Below, one piece after another: positions 8,331-19,719 of a DNA stretch of 64,000 nt (its first letter is position 1; each line of letters begins with the position of its first letter). The position numbers were made by a program, and so were the translations under genes. The stretch is from Kitasatospora mediocidica KCTC 9733. GTDB taxonomy: Bacteria > Actinomycetota > Actinomycetes > Streptomycetales > Streptomycetaceae. The stretch covers positions 1,240,001-1,304,000 of the forward strand of contig NZ_JQLN01000004.1 of the NCBI RefSeq assembly GCF_000744225.1, written 5' to 3'. The notes under the pieces were generated by a model, which did no database searches, was not told the origin of the DNA, and saw only the letters and a program-made list of their open reading frames with translations.

Positions 8331-9230
8331 CGCGCCGGACCGGGCGGCCTCGGTGAGGTGGCCGAGCAGGACGGCCTGCAGGGCCGCCGCCGCGCGGGTC
8401 GGCGGCAGCTCGCGTCCGTGCGCGAGGGCGATCGTGCGGCCCAGGCCCGGGTCGGCGAACGGCGTGACGGCCAGGCCGGAGCGGGCCGCGACCATGCCCG
8501 GCAGGACGGCCGGGCCCAGGCCCGCCCGGACGAAGCCGAGCACCGCGTCCATCTCGCCGCCCTGGACCGCGAAGTCGGGCTCGAAACCGGCCGCGCGGCA
8601 GGCCGCGAGGGTGGCCTCGCGCAGGTCGTAGCCCTCGCGGAACATCACCAGGGGCTGGTCGCGCAGGTCCTCGATCCGGGCCCGGCGGCGGTCCGGCGCG
8701 GTGGCGGAGACCAGCACCAGGTCCTCGTGCAGCAGGTCGGTGACCGCAAGGCCCGGTTCCTGCGCCGCCCGCGAGGCGATGATCAGCGCGAGGTCCAGTT
8801 CGCCGGCCGCCAGGGTGCGCACCAGGTCGCGCGAGCCGTCCTCACGCACCAGCAGCTCGACGCCCGGGTAGCGGGCGCGGTAGGCGCGCAGCACGTCCGG
8901 GACCAGGCTGGTGCACAGGCTCGGCGGGGCGCCGAGCCTGACCCGGCCGCGCCGCAGCTGGACGGTCTCCTGGACGGCCGACCGGGCGCTCTCGGCGTCC
9001 GCCAGGATCCGCCGGGCCAGCGGCAGCAGGGCCTGCCCGGCGTCGGTCAGCGCGATGTTCCCGCGCTCGCGGTGGAACAGCTCTGCCCCCAACTCCCGTT
9101 CCAGTGAACGGATCTGCTGGGAGAGCGAGGGCTGGGCGACATGCTCCCGGTCCGCCGCGCGGGTGAAGTGGCGGGTCTCGGCGACGGCCGTGAAGTAGCG
9201 GAGCTGTTGGAGCTGCACAGCCTCCAGCAT
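8280..9230 (-). CDS. LysR-family transcriptional regulator
   Basis: A 316-residue regulator with an N-terminal winged helix (LQQLRYFTAVAETRHFTRAA, VAQPSLSQQIRSLERELG) and a LysR substrate-binding domain. The ATG at 9230 lies inside a 15-bp palindrome, so the GTG at 9218 (giving MQLQQLRYF) may be the true start. It is divergent from sdhCAB with 72 bases between starts, which suggests control of succinate dehydrogenase and of itself. The effector is unknown. Confidence 0.88.
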   Translation of the reverse strand: MLEAVQLQQLRYFTAVAETRHFTRAADREHVAQPSLSQQIRSLERELGAELFHRERGNIALTDAGQALLPLARRILADAESARSAVQETVQLRRGRVRLGAPPSLCTSLVPDVLRAYRARYPGVELLVREDGSRDLVRTLAAGELDLALIIASRAAQEPGLAVTDLLHEDLVLVSATAPDRRRARIEDLRDQPLVMFREGYDLREATLAACRAAGFEPDFAVQGGEMDAVLGFVRAGLGPAVLPGMVAARSGLAVTPFADPGLGRTIALAHGRELPPTRAAAALQAVLLGHLTEAARSGALPPGTRLLLPVDDSGG

Positions 9231-9243
9231 AGGACAGGCCTAT
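9229..9243. promoter_or_regulatory. LysR-type palindrome between lysR and sdhC
   Basis: ATAGG-acagg-CCTAT, a perfect 5+5+5 palindrome fitting the T-N11-A rule for LysR boxes. It abuts the annotated LysR start and lies 60 bases upstream of the sdhC ATG. Confidence 0.55.
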
Positions 9244-9302
9244 CGTCGCGAGCTCTGTCATGTCTTGGACGCACCCCGGGGGCGCTGCCTAGCGTGGTCG
9301 GC

Positions 9303-10003
9303 ATGGCACTCGCGACTGGGACGGGACGTCGTCCGTCCACCCTGACGACCCTCTGGCGGTCGACCGTCGGCAAGAAGGCGGCGATGGCGGTCAGCGGCGT
9401 GGTCATGCTGCTGTACCTGGTCTTCCACATGCTCGGCAACCTCAAGGTCTTCTTCGGCCCGGGCGACCTGAACGGCTACGCGGCCTGGCTGCGGACGGTG
9501 GGCGAGCCGTTCCTGCGCTACGGATGGTTCCTCTGGATCGCCCGGTGCGCGCTGACGGCCGCGGTGGTCGTGCACGGCGTGGCCGCCTACCAGCTCAGCC
9601 GGCGCGACCTGCGGGCCCGCCCGCAGAAGTACGCCCACCAGCGGCAACGGGCGACCTACGCGACCCGGACGATGCGCTGGGGCGGGGTGATCCTGGCGCT
9701 CTTCATCGTCTGGCACATCCTGGACCTCACCACGCTCACCGTGAACCCGCACGCCGAGCCGGGCCACCCCTACCAGAACATCGTGGCCTCCTTCTCCACC
9801 TGGTACGGCGGCGGCATCTACTGCGTGGCGATGCTCGCGCTCGGACTGCACGTGCGGCACGGCTTCTGGAGCGCCGCGCAGACCCTCGGCGCCAACAACC
9901 CGCGCCGCGACCGGACGTTGAAGGTCTGCGCGAACGCCCTCGCGCTGGTGCTGACCGTCGGGTTCCTGTCCGTGCCGGTGGGCGTGATGATCGGAGTCGT
10001 CCG

Positions 10004-10007
<4 letters not shown>
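9303..10007 (+). CDS. sdhC: Succinate dehydrogenase cytochrome b558 subunit
   Basis: A 234-residue integral membrane subunit that binds haem b and quinone in the type-B (b558, five-helix) succinate dehydrogenase/fumarate reductase. Membrane segments begin at about residues 25 ([20 protein letters not shown]), 70, 120, 160 and 205. His residues in [24 protein letters not shown] and GLHVRHGFW fit haem ligands. The ATG at 9303 is chosen over upstream codons because the motif [11 protein letters not shown] comes at the usual place. The stop overlaps the TTG start of sdhA. Confidence 0.93.
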
Positions 10008-11946
<1,939 letters not shown>

Positions 11947-11950
<4 letters not shown>

Positions 11951-12684
11951 ACCTCACCCTGCGGATCTGGCGTCAGGCCGGACCGGACGCGCCCGGCGCG
12001 CTGACCCGCTACCAGGTCAGCGGCATCAGCCCGGAGATGTCCTTCCTGGAGATGCTGGACACCCTCAACGAGGAGCTGATCCTCGCGGGCGACCAGCCCA
12101 TCGCCTTCGACCACGACTGCCGCGAGGGCATCTGCGGCGCCTGCGGCATGGTGATCAACGGTCAGGCGCACGGACCCGAGCGCACCACCACCTGCCAGCT
12201 GCACATGCGGCACTTCAGGGACGGCGACACCATCGACGTCGAGCCGTGGCGGGCGGCGGCCTTCCCGGTGGTGAAGGACCTGGTGGTGGACCGTTCCGCC
12301 TTCGACCGGATCATCGGCTCCGGCGGCTACATCACCGCCCCCACCGGCAGTGCCCCCGAGGCCCACGCCACCCCCGTCCCCAAGGAGGCCGCCGACCTCG
12401 CCTTCGAGCACGCCGAGTGCATCGGCTGCGGCGCCTGCGTGGCCGCCTGCCCGAACGGCTCCGCGATGCTCTTCACCGCCGCCAAGGTGGTCCACCTCAA
12501 CGTCCTCCCCCAGGGCGCCCCCGAACGCTCCTCCCGGGTCCGTTCGATGGTCGCCACCATGGACGACGAGGGCTTCGGTGGCTGTACCAACACCGGCGAG
12601 TGCGCCACCGCCTGCCCCAAGGGCATCCCGCTCTCCGGCATCTCGATGCTCAACCGCGAGTTCCTGCGCGGCGCGGGGCGCTAG
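11947..12684 (+). CDS. sdhB: Succinate dehydrogenase iron-sulfur subunit
   Basis: A 245-residue electron-transfer subunit. The [2Fe-2S] site is [11 protein letters not shown] plus a later Cys in TTCQLHM. The second half carries [15 protein letters not shown] and [15 protein letters not shown] for the [4Fe-4S] and [3Fe-4S] or equivalent clusters. The GTG start at 11947 overlaps the sdhA stop (GTGA). It is the last gene of the sdhCAB operon. Streptomycetes commonly have a second, sdhCDAB-type enzyme elsewhere. Confidence 0.95.
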
Positions 12685-12778
12685 GTTCTGTACGGCGACA
12701 GGTCGTAGCCGGTCACTCTTGATCATCCCGGATACTGTTCCTGTTCGCGCAGGACGGCGGTGCGGTGAAGGGGTGGAC

Positions 12779-14944
12779 GTGGCAGGGCGGCGGAACAACG
12801 GGGTACTGGCGGCCTGGGCCGAGGAGCAGCGGCAGGAGCAGCGGCGGTGGGAAGCGCAGCGGCGCGCCGAAGCCGCCGCGCAGCGCCAGGCGGAGCGGCA
12901 GGAGCGGGAGGCGGCGCGAGAGGCCGAGCGGGCGGCGGTGCGCGGGGAGCGCGAGGCGGTGAAGGCGTACCAGCAGGGCCGGGAGGCCGAGGCGGCCCGG
13001 CGGACGTCCGAACTGGAAGCCCAGGTGGCGCAGTTGCAGGGGGTGCTGGTGACGGGCCTGGCGCAGCCCGGGTTTCCGGTGGACGCGCTGCTCGCGCCGG
13101 TGCGGCTTCCCGCCTTCGACCCTGGCCCGCTGGGAGTCCCGGTGGCGATGCCCGACCCGTCGCGCTACCAGGCACCGCCGCCCGGCGGGCTGTTGCAGCG
13201 CCGCCGCTACGAGGAGCAGCAGGCTCAGGAGCGGTCCCGTTTCGAGTACGACTGGCAGCAGGCGCAGACGGCCGAGGCGGACCGCCGACGGCGGCTGACG
13301 GAGTATCACCAGGCGTTCCTGGCATGGGAGTCCGAGCAGCGCCGGCAGGACGCCGAGCGGATCGCGCAGGTCGGCGAGCAGCTGCGGCGGCTGCGCCAGG
13401 GCGACCCCGAAGCCGTCCAGGAGTACTTCACGGCCGTGCTCTACGGCTCCGCCGGGTGGCCGGAGAACTTCCCGCGCCGGCTGTCCGCCGCCTGGGACCC
13501 GAACACCCGTCAGCTGGCGGTCGGTTGGGAGCTGCCGCCGTTCGACGTCGTGCCGGCCACCGCCCGGGTCCGGTACGTGAAGACGGACGACCGGGAGAAC
13601 GAGGTCGCCCGCTCGGCGACCGAGCGGCGGCGGCTGTACCGCGAGGTGCTGGCGCAGAGCGCGCTGCGGGTGCTGCACGAACTCTTCCGCGCCGACCGGG
13701 ACGCCCGCAGCGGCGACAGTGCCCGGGCCGGCCTGCTGGAGTCGGTCGCGCTGACCGGCTTCGTGCACGGCGTCGACCCGGCCACCGGGCGGGAGACCAG
13801 CCGGGTGCTGCTGGCGGTGCACGCCGGGCGGGCCGAGTTCGCGGCGGTGGCGCTGGACCGGGTGGCGCCCGTGGAGTGCCTGGAGGGCCTGCGCGGGCGG
13901 CTGTCGGCCCGCCCGGAGCGGCTGGAGGAGGTCCGCCCGGAGCGGCTGCCGGAGACGGTCGGCGCGAGCGTGGCGGGCCAGGGGCAGGCCGGGGACCCGG
14001 ACCTGTTCACGATGGACCCGATCGAGTTCGAGGAGCTGATCGCCGAGCTGTTCCGGCTGCGCGGGTTCCGGGTGATGACCACCGCGCGCAGCGGCGACGA
14101 GGGCGTCGACGTGCTGGCCGAGGACCCGGACCCGGTGACCGGCGGGAAGATCGTCATCCAGGCCAAGCGCTACCGCCACACCGTGTCGCCGACCGCCGTC
14201 CGGGACCTGGACAGCACCGTGCGCCACCACGGCGCCCGCCAGGGGATCCTGGTGACCACGGCCGGGTTCGGGCCCGGCTCGTACAGCTATATCGCGGGCA
14301 AGCCGCTCGCGCTGATCACCGGACCCGAGCTGGTCGCCCTGCTGGCCGAACAGGGCCTGCGCGGACGGCTGGGCGGCGCGGAAGCGCGGGAGAGCGGGGA
14401 GAACCGGGAGAGCCCGGGGAGCCGGGGGCGCCCGGCGGCGGCGCTGTCGAGCGTCCGGCTGGAGGTCGGCTGGCAGGACCGGACGGCTGCGGGCGACCCG
14501 GTGGAGCTGGACGTCTGCGCGTTCCTCTGCGCGGGCGGACGGGTGCTCAGCGACGAGCACTTCGTCTTCTTCAACAACCTCGCCGACCCGTCCGGGGCCG
14601 TCCACCTGCGCACCGGCGTCCCGTCGGCGGCCGGGCGCGCCACCCGGCTGTCGATCGCGCTGGACCGGCTGCCCCCGGAGGTGGACGAGGTGGCGGTGGC
14701 CGTCGCGACCGACGAGGAGTCGGCGCCCGCGCTGCCGCTGGGCTATGTGCACGGGCTGACGCTGACGGCCCGCGGCGGCGAACCGGTCGGCTGGACCGGC
14801 GGCACCGGCGGGGTCGCGGAGAGCGCGATGCTGCTCGGCTCCTTCCACCGCGGGCCGCAGGGCTGGCGGTTCGAGCAGGCCGGCACTCCGGTACCCGGCG
14901 GTCTGCTGGGGCTGGCCCGGCGCTGGGGTGTGGCGGTCGGCTGA
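12779..14944 (+). CDS. Mrr-type restriction endonuclease fused to a TerD domain
   Basis: A 721-residue multidomain protein. Residues 1-80 and about 130-200 are highly charged Arg/Glu/Ala/Gln coiled coil. A middle domain (about 205-400) has no recognised family. Residues about 420-540 form an Mrr-like nuclease with the PD-(D/E)xK core GDEGVDVLAEDPD and VIQAKRY. The C-terminal 170 residues look like TerD (LDVCAFLCAGGRVLSDEHFV, FFNN). TerD domains bind Ca2+ and belong to the tellurite/phage-stress system. The GTG at 12779 has AAGGGG five bases upstream; a GTG at 12773 is possible. A defence or stress nuclease role is inferred. Confidence 0.82.
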   Translation: MAGRRNNGVLAAWAEEQRQEQRRWEAQRRAEAAAQRQAERQEREAAREAERAAVRGEREAVKAYQQGREAEAARRTSELEAQVAQLQGVLVTGLAQPGFPVDALLAPVRLPAFDPGPLGVPVAMPDPSRYQAPPPGGLLQRRRYEEQQAQERSRFEYDWQQAQTAEADRRRRLTEYHQAFLAWESEQRRQDAERIAQVGEQLRRLRQGDPEAVQEYFTAVLYGSAGWPENFPRRLSAAWDPNTRQLAVGWELPPFDVVPATARVRYVKTDDRENEVARSATERRRLYREVLAQSALRVLHELFRADRDARSGDSARAGLLESVALTGFVHGVDPATGRETSRVLLAVHAGRAEFAAVALDRVAPVECLEGLRGRLSARPERLEEVRPERLPETVGASVAGQGQAGDPDLFTMDPIEFEELIAELFRLRGFRVMTTARSGDEGVDVLAEDPDPVTGGKIVIQAKRYRHTVSPTAVRDLDSTVRHHGARQGILVTTAGFGPGSYSYIAGKPLALITGPELVALLAEQGLRGRLGGAEARESGENRESPGSRGRPAAALSSVRLEVGWQDRTAAGDPVELDVCAFLCAGGRVLSDEHFVFFNNLADPSGAVHLRTGVPSAAGRATRLSIALDRLPPEVDEVAVAVATDEESAPALPLGYVHGLTLTARGGEPVGWTGGTGGVAESAMLLGSFHRGPQGWRFEQAGTPVPGGLLGLARRWGVAVG

Positions 14945-15118
14945 GCAGGCAGCGAGCACGGCCCCGCCTCAGGGGTGCGGGTCATACCTGCGGAGGAGGG
15001 ACGCCCCCGCCGACCCTCCGCCCGACGTACCCGTAACCGTTCATCGGGGCGACGGATCACCCGATCGCGGCAAAGAGACTGTAAAGGAGCAGCGCACCGC
15101 CACCCAGGGAGACCCCGC

Positions 15119-15883
15119 ATGAGCATCACAGCGACCGCCGTCCACGCCGCCGCCGCCGGAGCCACCGGCCTGAGCAAGGTCTACGGAGAGGGCGAGACCC
15201 GGGTGGTGGCGCTGGACCAGGTGAGCGTGGAGTTCCGGCGCGGCGAGTTCACCGCGATCATGGGACCGTCCGGTTCGGGCAAGTCGACCCTGATGCACTG
15301 CATGGCCGGCCTGGACACCGCCACCGCCGGCTCCACCCGGATCGGCGGCACCGAGCTGGTGGGCCTGGCCGACAAGGCGCTGACCAGGCTGCGGCGCGAT
15401 CACATCGGCTTCGTCTTCCAGGCGTTCAACCTGCTGCCGACGCTGAACGCGCTGGAGAACATCACGCTCCCGATGGACATCGCCGGCCGCAAGGTCGACC
15501 AAGCCTGGCTGGACCGGGTGGTGGACACCGTCGGCCTCTCCGGGCGCCTGACGCACCGGCCGTCCCAGCTCTCCGGCGGCCAGCAGCAACGAGTCGCCTG
15601 CGCCCGGGCATTGGCCGGCAAGCCGGACATCGTCTTCGCCGACGAGCCGACCGGGAACCTGGACTCCCGCTCCGGCGGCGAGATCCTCTCCTTCCTGCGC
15701 AACTCGGTGCGCGAGCTGGGCCAGACCGTGGTGATGGTCACCCACGACCCGGTCGCCGCCTCCTACGCGGACCGGGTGATCTTCCTGGCCGACGGCCGGC
15801 TGGTGGACGAGCTGACGATGCCGACCGCCGACAGCGTGCTCGACCGGATGCGCCGCTTCGACGCCAAGGGCCGCACCAGCTGA
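15119..15883 (+). CDS. ABC transporter ATP-binding protein (LolD/MacB type)
   Basis: A 254-residue ATPase. The Walker A motif is GPSGSGKST, the signature LSGGQQQRVA, Walker B VFADEPTGNLDS, and the H-loop VTHD. The E-P-T-G-N-L-D-S form is typical of MacB/LolD-like ATPases that drive mechanotransmission rather than channel transport. The start at 15119 has GGGAGA upstream. The permease gene follows 49 bases later. The substrate could be a lipid, peptide or drug. Confidence 0.92.
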   Translation: MSITATAVHAAAAGATGLSKVYGEGETRVVALDQVSVEFRRGEFTAIMGPSGSGKSTLMHCMAGLDTATAGSTRIGGTELVGLADKALTRLRRDHIGFVFQAFNLLPTLNALENITLPMDIAGRKVDQAWLDRVVDTVGLSGRLTHRPSQLSGGQQQRVACARALAGKPDIVFADEPTGNLDSRSGGEILSFLRNSVRELGQTVVMVTHDPVAASYADRVIFLADGRLVDELTMPTADSVLDRMRRFDAKGRTS

Positions 15884-15932
15884 CGCACCATCCCCTCCAC
15901 CGGTCCGTCCAGCGACTCCAGAACTGAGACCC

Positions 15933-18506
15933 ATGTACCGCACCGCCCTGCGCAACGTCCTGGCCCACAAGGCCCGGCTGCTCATGACGATCCTCGCCGT
16001 GCTGCTCGGCACCGCCTTCGTGGCCGGCACCCTCGTCTTCACCGACACCCTCGGCAGCGCCCTGAAGTCCCAGAACGCCAAGAGCTACACCGACATCGCC
16101 GTCACCGTCAGCGACCCCGACTCCGCGCGCAGCATCTACGGCAGCGGCAGCACCAGCAGCGACGGCGCCGCGCTCACCGAGGACGTCCGCCGCAGGATCG
16201 CCGCGCTCCCCGGCACCGCCGACGCCCGCGGCGTGGTCAGCGGCTTCGCCGGAATCGCCGACCAGCACGGCAAGTTGATCGGCGACGGCTTCTCCACCAC
16301 CGGCACCAACTACGTGCCGGGCCCCGACGGCAAGGACGCCCGCTACCCGCTGGTGGAGGGCCGCGGCCCGAGCGGCCCGGGCGAGGTCGTGCTCGACAGC
16401 AGGACCGCCGGCAAGGGCGGCTTCAAGGTCGGCGACACCGTACGGGTGGCCGTCAACGGGCCCGTGATGCAGCTCAAGCTGACCGGCATCGTGCACACCA
16501 ACGACCCGCGGGTCTCGGCCGGCGGCTCGCTGGCCGCCTTCGACACCGCCACCGCGCAGTCGCTCTACCTCTCCCCCGGCCGCTTCAGCCAGGTCGACGT
16601 CAAGAGCCGGCCCGGCACCGACGACAACGCGCTGCTGACCCAGGTCAAGGCCACGCTGCCCGGCGGCGACTTCGGCGCCGAGACCGGCAGGCAACTCGCC
16701 GACGAGCAGGACAGGATGATCGCCGAGGCGACCAAGGGCATGAGCCAGGTGCTGCTGGCCTTCGCCGGCATCTCGCTCTTCGTCGGCATCTTCATCATCG
16801 CCAACACCTTCACCATGCTGGTCGCCCAGCGCACCAAGGAGCTGGCCCTGCTGCGCGCGGTGGGCGCCTCCCGCAAGCAGATCACCCGGTCCGTGCTGGC
16901 CGAGGCCGTGCTGATCGGTGGGATCGCCTCGGCGGCGGGCCTGTTGGCCGGCACCGGCATCGCCGCCGGGCTGCAGTGGCTGATGACCTCCGTCATGGAC
17001 ACCGGCCTGCCGGACGGCCCGCTGGTGATCGCCCCGGCCACCGTGCTGACCGCCGTCGCCACCGGCGTGCTGGTGACCGTCGCGGCCGCGTGGCTGCCCG
17101 CCCGGCGCGCCTCGCGGATCTCCCCGGTGGCCGCGATGAGCAGCGGCGACCAGCCCGCCACCCAGAAGAGCCTGCTGCTGCGCAACTCCGTCGGCGGCGT
17201 CCTCGCCCTGCTCGGCCTCGGCGCGCTGGCGGCCGGGTCGGCGAGCAAGTCGAGCGGACTGCTCGCGGCGGGCGCCGCCGTCGTCCTGCTCGGGATCTTC
17301 GTCCTCACCCCGCTGCTCTCCCGCCCGCTGATCGGCCTGTTCACCCCGCTGCTGCGCCGCCTCTACGGCACCCCCGGCAAGCTGGCCCGGGAGAACGCGC
17401 TGCGCAACCCGCGCCGCACCGCGGCCACCGCCTCCGCGCTCACCATCGGCGTCACCCTGATCACCGGGCTGACCGTCATCGGTGCCTCGGTCAACCAGGC
17501 GGTCGACAAGGCCTCGGCGACCGACGTGTCGGCCGACTACACGGTCGCGATGGCCAACTTCTCGCCGCTCGCCCCCGAGGTCGCCACCCAGATAGCCAAG
17601 ACCCCCGGCGTCACAGCCAGCAGCGTGGAGCGCACCGTCTCGGTCAAGGTCGGCGACGACACACGCTGGCTGACCGGCGTGAACGCCGACAGCATCGGAT
17701 CGCTCGTCACGCTGACCGCACGGGAGGGCTCGGTCGACGCGCTGAAGCAGGGTCAGCTGCTGGTCAGCCAGGACTACGCCGCCCGGGAGGGCATGAAGCT
17801 CGGCGACACCCTGGCGGTGACCTACCCGGACGGCAGCGCAGGACGGCTGACCGTCGGCGGCGTGCTCGCGAAGGACGGCGGGACGACCGGACTGATCGCC
17901 CCCGACGCGCTGATCGCCCCGCACAGCAAGCCGGCCGGCAGCCCCGCGGGCGCCACCGCCGGGCTGGACAAGGTGCTGGTCAAGGCCGCCAACGGCCCCA
18001 CCGGGCAGCTCAGGCAGGCGCTGACCGACGCCACCGGCGGCAACCCGCTGATCACCGTCAAGGACCAGCAGGACATCAGGGACGAGTCGCGCCAGATGAT
18101 CACCGCCGTGCTCAACATCATGTACGGGCTGCTCGGGATGTCCGTGGTGGTCGCCGTGCTCGGCGTGGTCAACACCATGGCGATGTCGGTCTTCGAGCGG
18201 CGCCGGGAGATCGGCATGCTGCGGGCGATCGGCCTGGACCGGCGCGGGGTGCGGCAGACCGTCCGGCTGGAGTCGCTGCTCATCTCGCTGCTGGGCGGGG
18301 TGCTGGGGATCGGCCTGGGGATCCTGATCGCCTGGGCGGCGGGCGGCCTGATGCGCAGCAGCCTGCCCGGGCTGACGTTGGTGGTGCCGCCGCTGCAGGT
18401 GCTCGGGTTCCTGTTCGGCGCCGCGCTGATCGGCCTGCTGGCCGCGCTCTGGCCGGCCCGCCGGGCGGCCCGGCTGGACATCCTGGACAGCATCAAGGCC
18501 GCCTGA
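15933..18506 (+). CDS. FtsX-like ABC transporter permease
   Basis: An 857-residue membrane protein with a duplicated layout: an N-terminal membrane helix (residues 13-35), an extracytoplasmic MacB-type domain (about 40-260), three helices (about 265-395), three or more helices near 420-530, a second extracytoplasmic domain (about 530-730) and three C-terminal helices ending AARLDILDSIKAA. FtsX modules carry the helices after each MacB domain (LALLRAVGASRKQ; GMLRAIGLDRRGV). It partners the preceding ATPase as a MacB-like exporter or lipoprotein/peptide extruder. Confidence 0.92.
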   Translation: MYRTALRNVLAHKARLLMTILAVLLGTAFVAGTLVFTDTLGSALKSQNAKSYTDIAVTVSDPDSARSIYGSGSTSSDGAALTEDVRRRIAALPGTADARGVVSGFAGIADQHGKLIGDGFSTTGTNYVPGPDGKDARYPLVEGRGPSGPGEVVLDSRTAGKGGFKVGDTVRVAVNGPVMQLKLTGIVHTNDPRVSAGGSLAAFDTATAQSLYLSPGRFSQVDVKSRPGTDDNALLTQVKATLPGGDFGAETGRQLADEQDRMIAEATKGMSQVLLAFAGISLFVGIFIIANTFTMLVAQRTKELALLRAVGASRKQITRSVLAEAVLIGGIASAAGLLAGTGIAAGLQWLMTSVMDTGLPDGPLVIAPATVLTAVATGVLVTVAAAWLPARRASRISPVAAMSSGDQPATQKSLLLRNSVGGVLALLGLGALAAGSASKSSGLLAAGAAVVLLGIFVLTPLLSRPLIGLFTPLLRRLYGTPGKLARENALRNPRRTAATASALTIGVTLITGLTVIGASVNQAVDKASATDVSADYTVAMANFSPLAPEVATQIAKTPGVTASSVERTVSVKVGDDTRWLTGVNADSIGSLVTLTAREGSVDALKQGQLLVSQDYAAREGMKLGDTLAVTYPDGSAGRLTVGGVLAKDGGTTGLIAPDALIAPHSKPAGSPAGATAGLDKVLVKAANGPTGQLRQALTDATGGNPLITVKDQQDIRDESRQMITAVLNIMYGLLGMSVVVAVLGVVNTMAMSVFERRREIGMLRAIGLDRRGVRQTVRLESLLISLLGGVLGIGLGILIAWAAGGLMRSSLPGLTLVVPPLQVLGFLFGAALIGLLAALWPARRAARLDILDSIKAA

Positions 18507-18529
18507 CCCCTGGTCGGACGGCGGTAGGA

Positions 18530-18568
18530 CGGATGGCGGGTCGGGCTCGGTGCCCGGCCCGCCATCCG
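18530..18568 (+). terminator. Hairpin after the FtsX permease gene
   Basis: 11-bp arms CGGATGGCGGG / CCCGCCATCCG with further pairing inside (TCGGGC / GCCCGG), 24 bases after the stop. Confidence 0.6.
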
Positions 18569-18699
18569 CCTGTTCGGGCACTCTTAGGCGGGCGCCGGGG
18601 ACCCGACCACCCGGATGCTGACAAGAGCCGGGCGCTGTGTAAAGCTGCGGTTCTGCACCGTACACGTGCCGTGCAGGACGCACGGGGGGAAAGACCCGC

Positions 18700-19719
18700 A
18701 TGACAGCTGCACAGGAGGCGGCGGACCGCGCCACTCCGCCCGCCCAGGCACCGCCGCGCCCCGGCGCCGGACGCTTCGCGGCAGCCGGTGTGGCGGTCGC
18801 CGCGCTACTGCTGGCCGCGCTGCTGCTGCGCACCGACGGCAGCTCGTGGACGGCCGCCAGGGGGCCGCTGAGCGGCAACTTCTCGGTGAAGATGCTGATC
18901 GCCCTCGGCTGGCTGGCGGCCGTCGGGGCACTGGCCGGGCGCTACCGCAGCTCGGTGCGCGGCGTGCAGGGGCTGTCGCCCCGGGCCGAGCGGCTCAAGG
19001 AGGCGACGCTCGTCCTGCTGCCGGCGCTGGCCGTCGGGGTGCCGGCCCTGATGGTGATCTTCACCAATCCCGGCAATGTCGCCCCGGACCAGGGCGGGAA
19101 CCTGCAGCACCTCCAGCAGCGCCAGCGCGTCAACGCGAGGAGCCACACGCCAACCGGCGACGCCGGGCCCGGTCATCTGCTGCCTGTGCTCACCGGTGTG
19201 GTCGAGGCGGTGATCGTGCTGCTGGTGGTGGTGGGCCTGGCGATCGGGCTGGTCTCGCTGTGGCGCCGCCGGCACGCCCTGTGGGGCGACCCGGCGCAGC
19301 CGCCGGCCCTGGCGCAGGGCGCCGCCGACGAGGAGGTGCTCGCCGAGGCCGTCGACTCCGCCCGCCGGGCGCTGCACGGCGACGACGCCCGGGCGGCCGT
19401 GATCGCCTGCTACGCGGCGATGGAGGACTCGCTGGCCGGCTCCGGCGCTGCCCGCCAGGCCTCCGACAGCCCGACCGACCTGCTGGACCGGGTGGTCTCC
19501 AACGGCACCCTGCGGGCCGCCGAGGCGGTCGAACTGACCACCCTGTTCCGCGAGGCCCGCTACTCCAGCCACCCGATGGGCCCCGCGGAACTGCGCCGCG
19601 CCGGCGCCGCGCTGGAGGCCGTCGCGGCCCAACTCGCCGAACGGGCCGCGGAGTCCGAACGGGCCGCGCAGTCCGAGCAGGCAGAGCGGTCCGCGGCCAC
19701 CGAGCGGAGGTCCCGATGA
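18700..19719 (+). CDS. DUF4129-domain membrane protein
   Basis: A 339-residue protein starting at 18700, 15 bases after a GGGGGGAAAG stretch. Three membrane segments are predicted (about residues 24-45, 63-80, 103-122) and a fourth near 165-190. The C-terminal cytoplasmic DUF4129 domain (about 210-310) contains AVIACYAAMEDSLAGSG and FREARYSSHPMG. Such genes lie with MoxR and DUF58 genes, and are thought to act in assembly of complexes or envelope functions. First gene of a five-gene operon; its stop overlaps the next start (ATGA). Confidence 0.85.
   Translation: MTAAQEAADRATPPAQAPPRPGAGRFAAAGVAVAALLLAALLLRTDGSSWTAARGPLSGNFSVKMLIALGWLAAVGALAGRYRSSVRGVQGLSPRAERLKEATLVLLPALAVGVPALMVIFTNPGNVAPDQGGNLQHLQQRQRVNARSHTPTGDAGPGHLLPVLTGVVEAVIVLLVVVGLAIGLVSLWRRRHALWGDPAQPPALAQGAADEEVLAEAVDSARRALHGDDARAAVIACYAAMEDSLAGSGAARQASDSPTDLLDRVVSNGTLRAAEAVELTTLFREARYSSHPMGPAELRRAGAALEAVAAQLAERAAESERAAQSEQAERSAATERRSR

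Noticed and set aside
12713-14959. Minus-strand open frame opposite the Mrr-TerD gene
   Set aside because: Antisense shadow with Arg/Gln/Leu low complexity and no motifs.
15738-18878. Very long minus-strand open frame opposite the FtsX permease
   Set aside because: The product is low-complexity Gln/His/Gly/Arg, typical of the antisense of a GC-rich gene; the plus-strand permease has clear domains.
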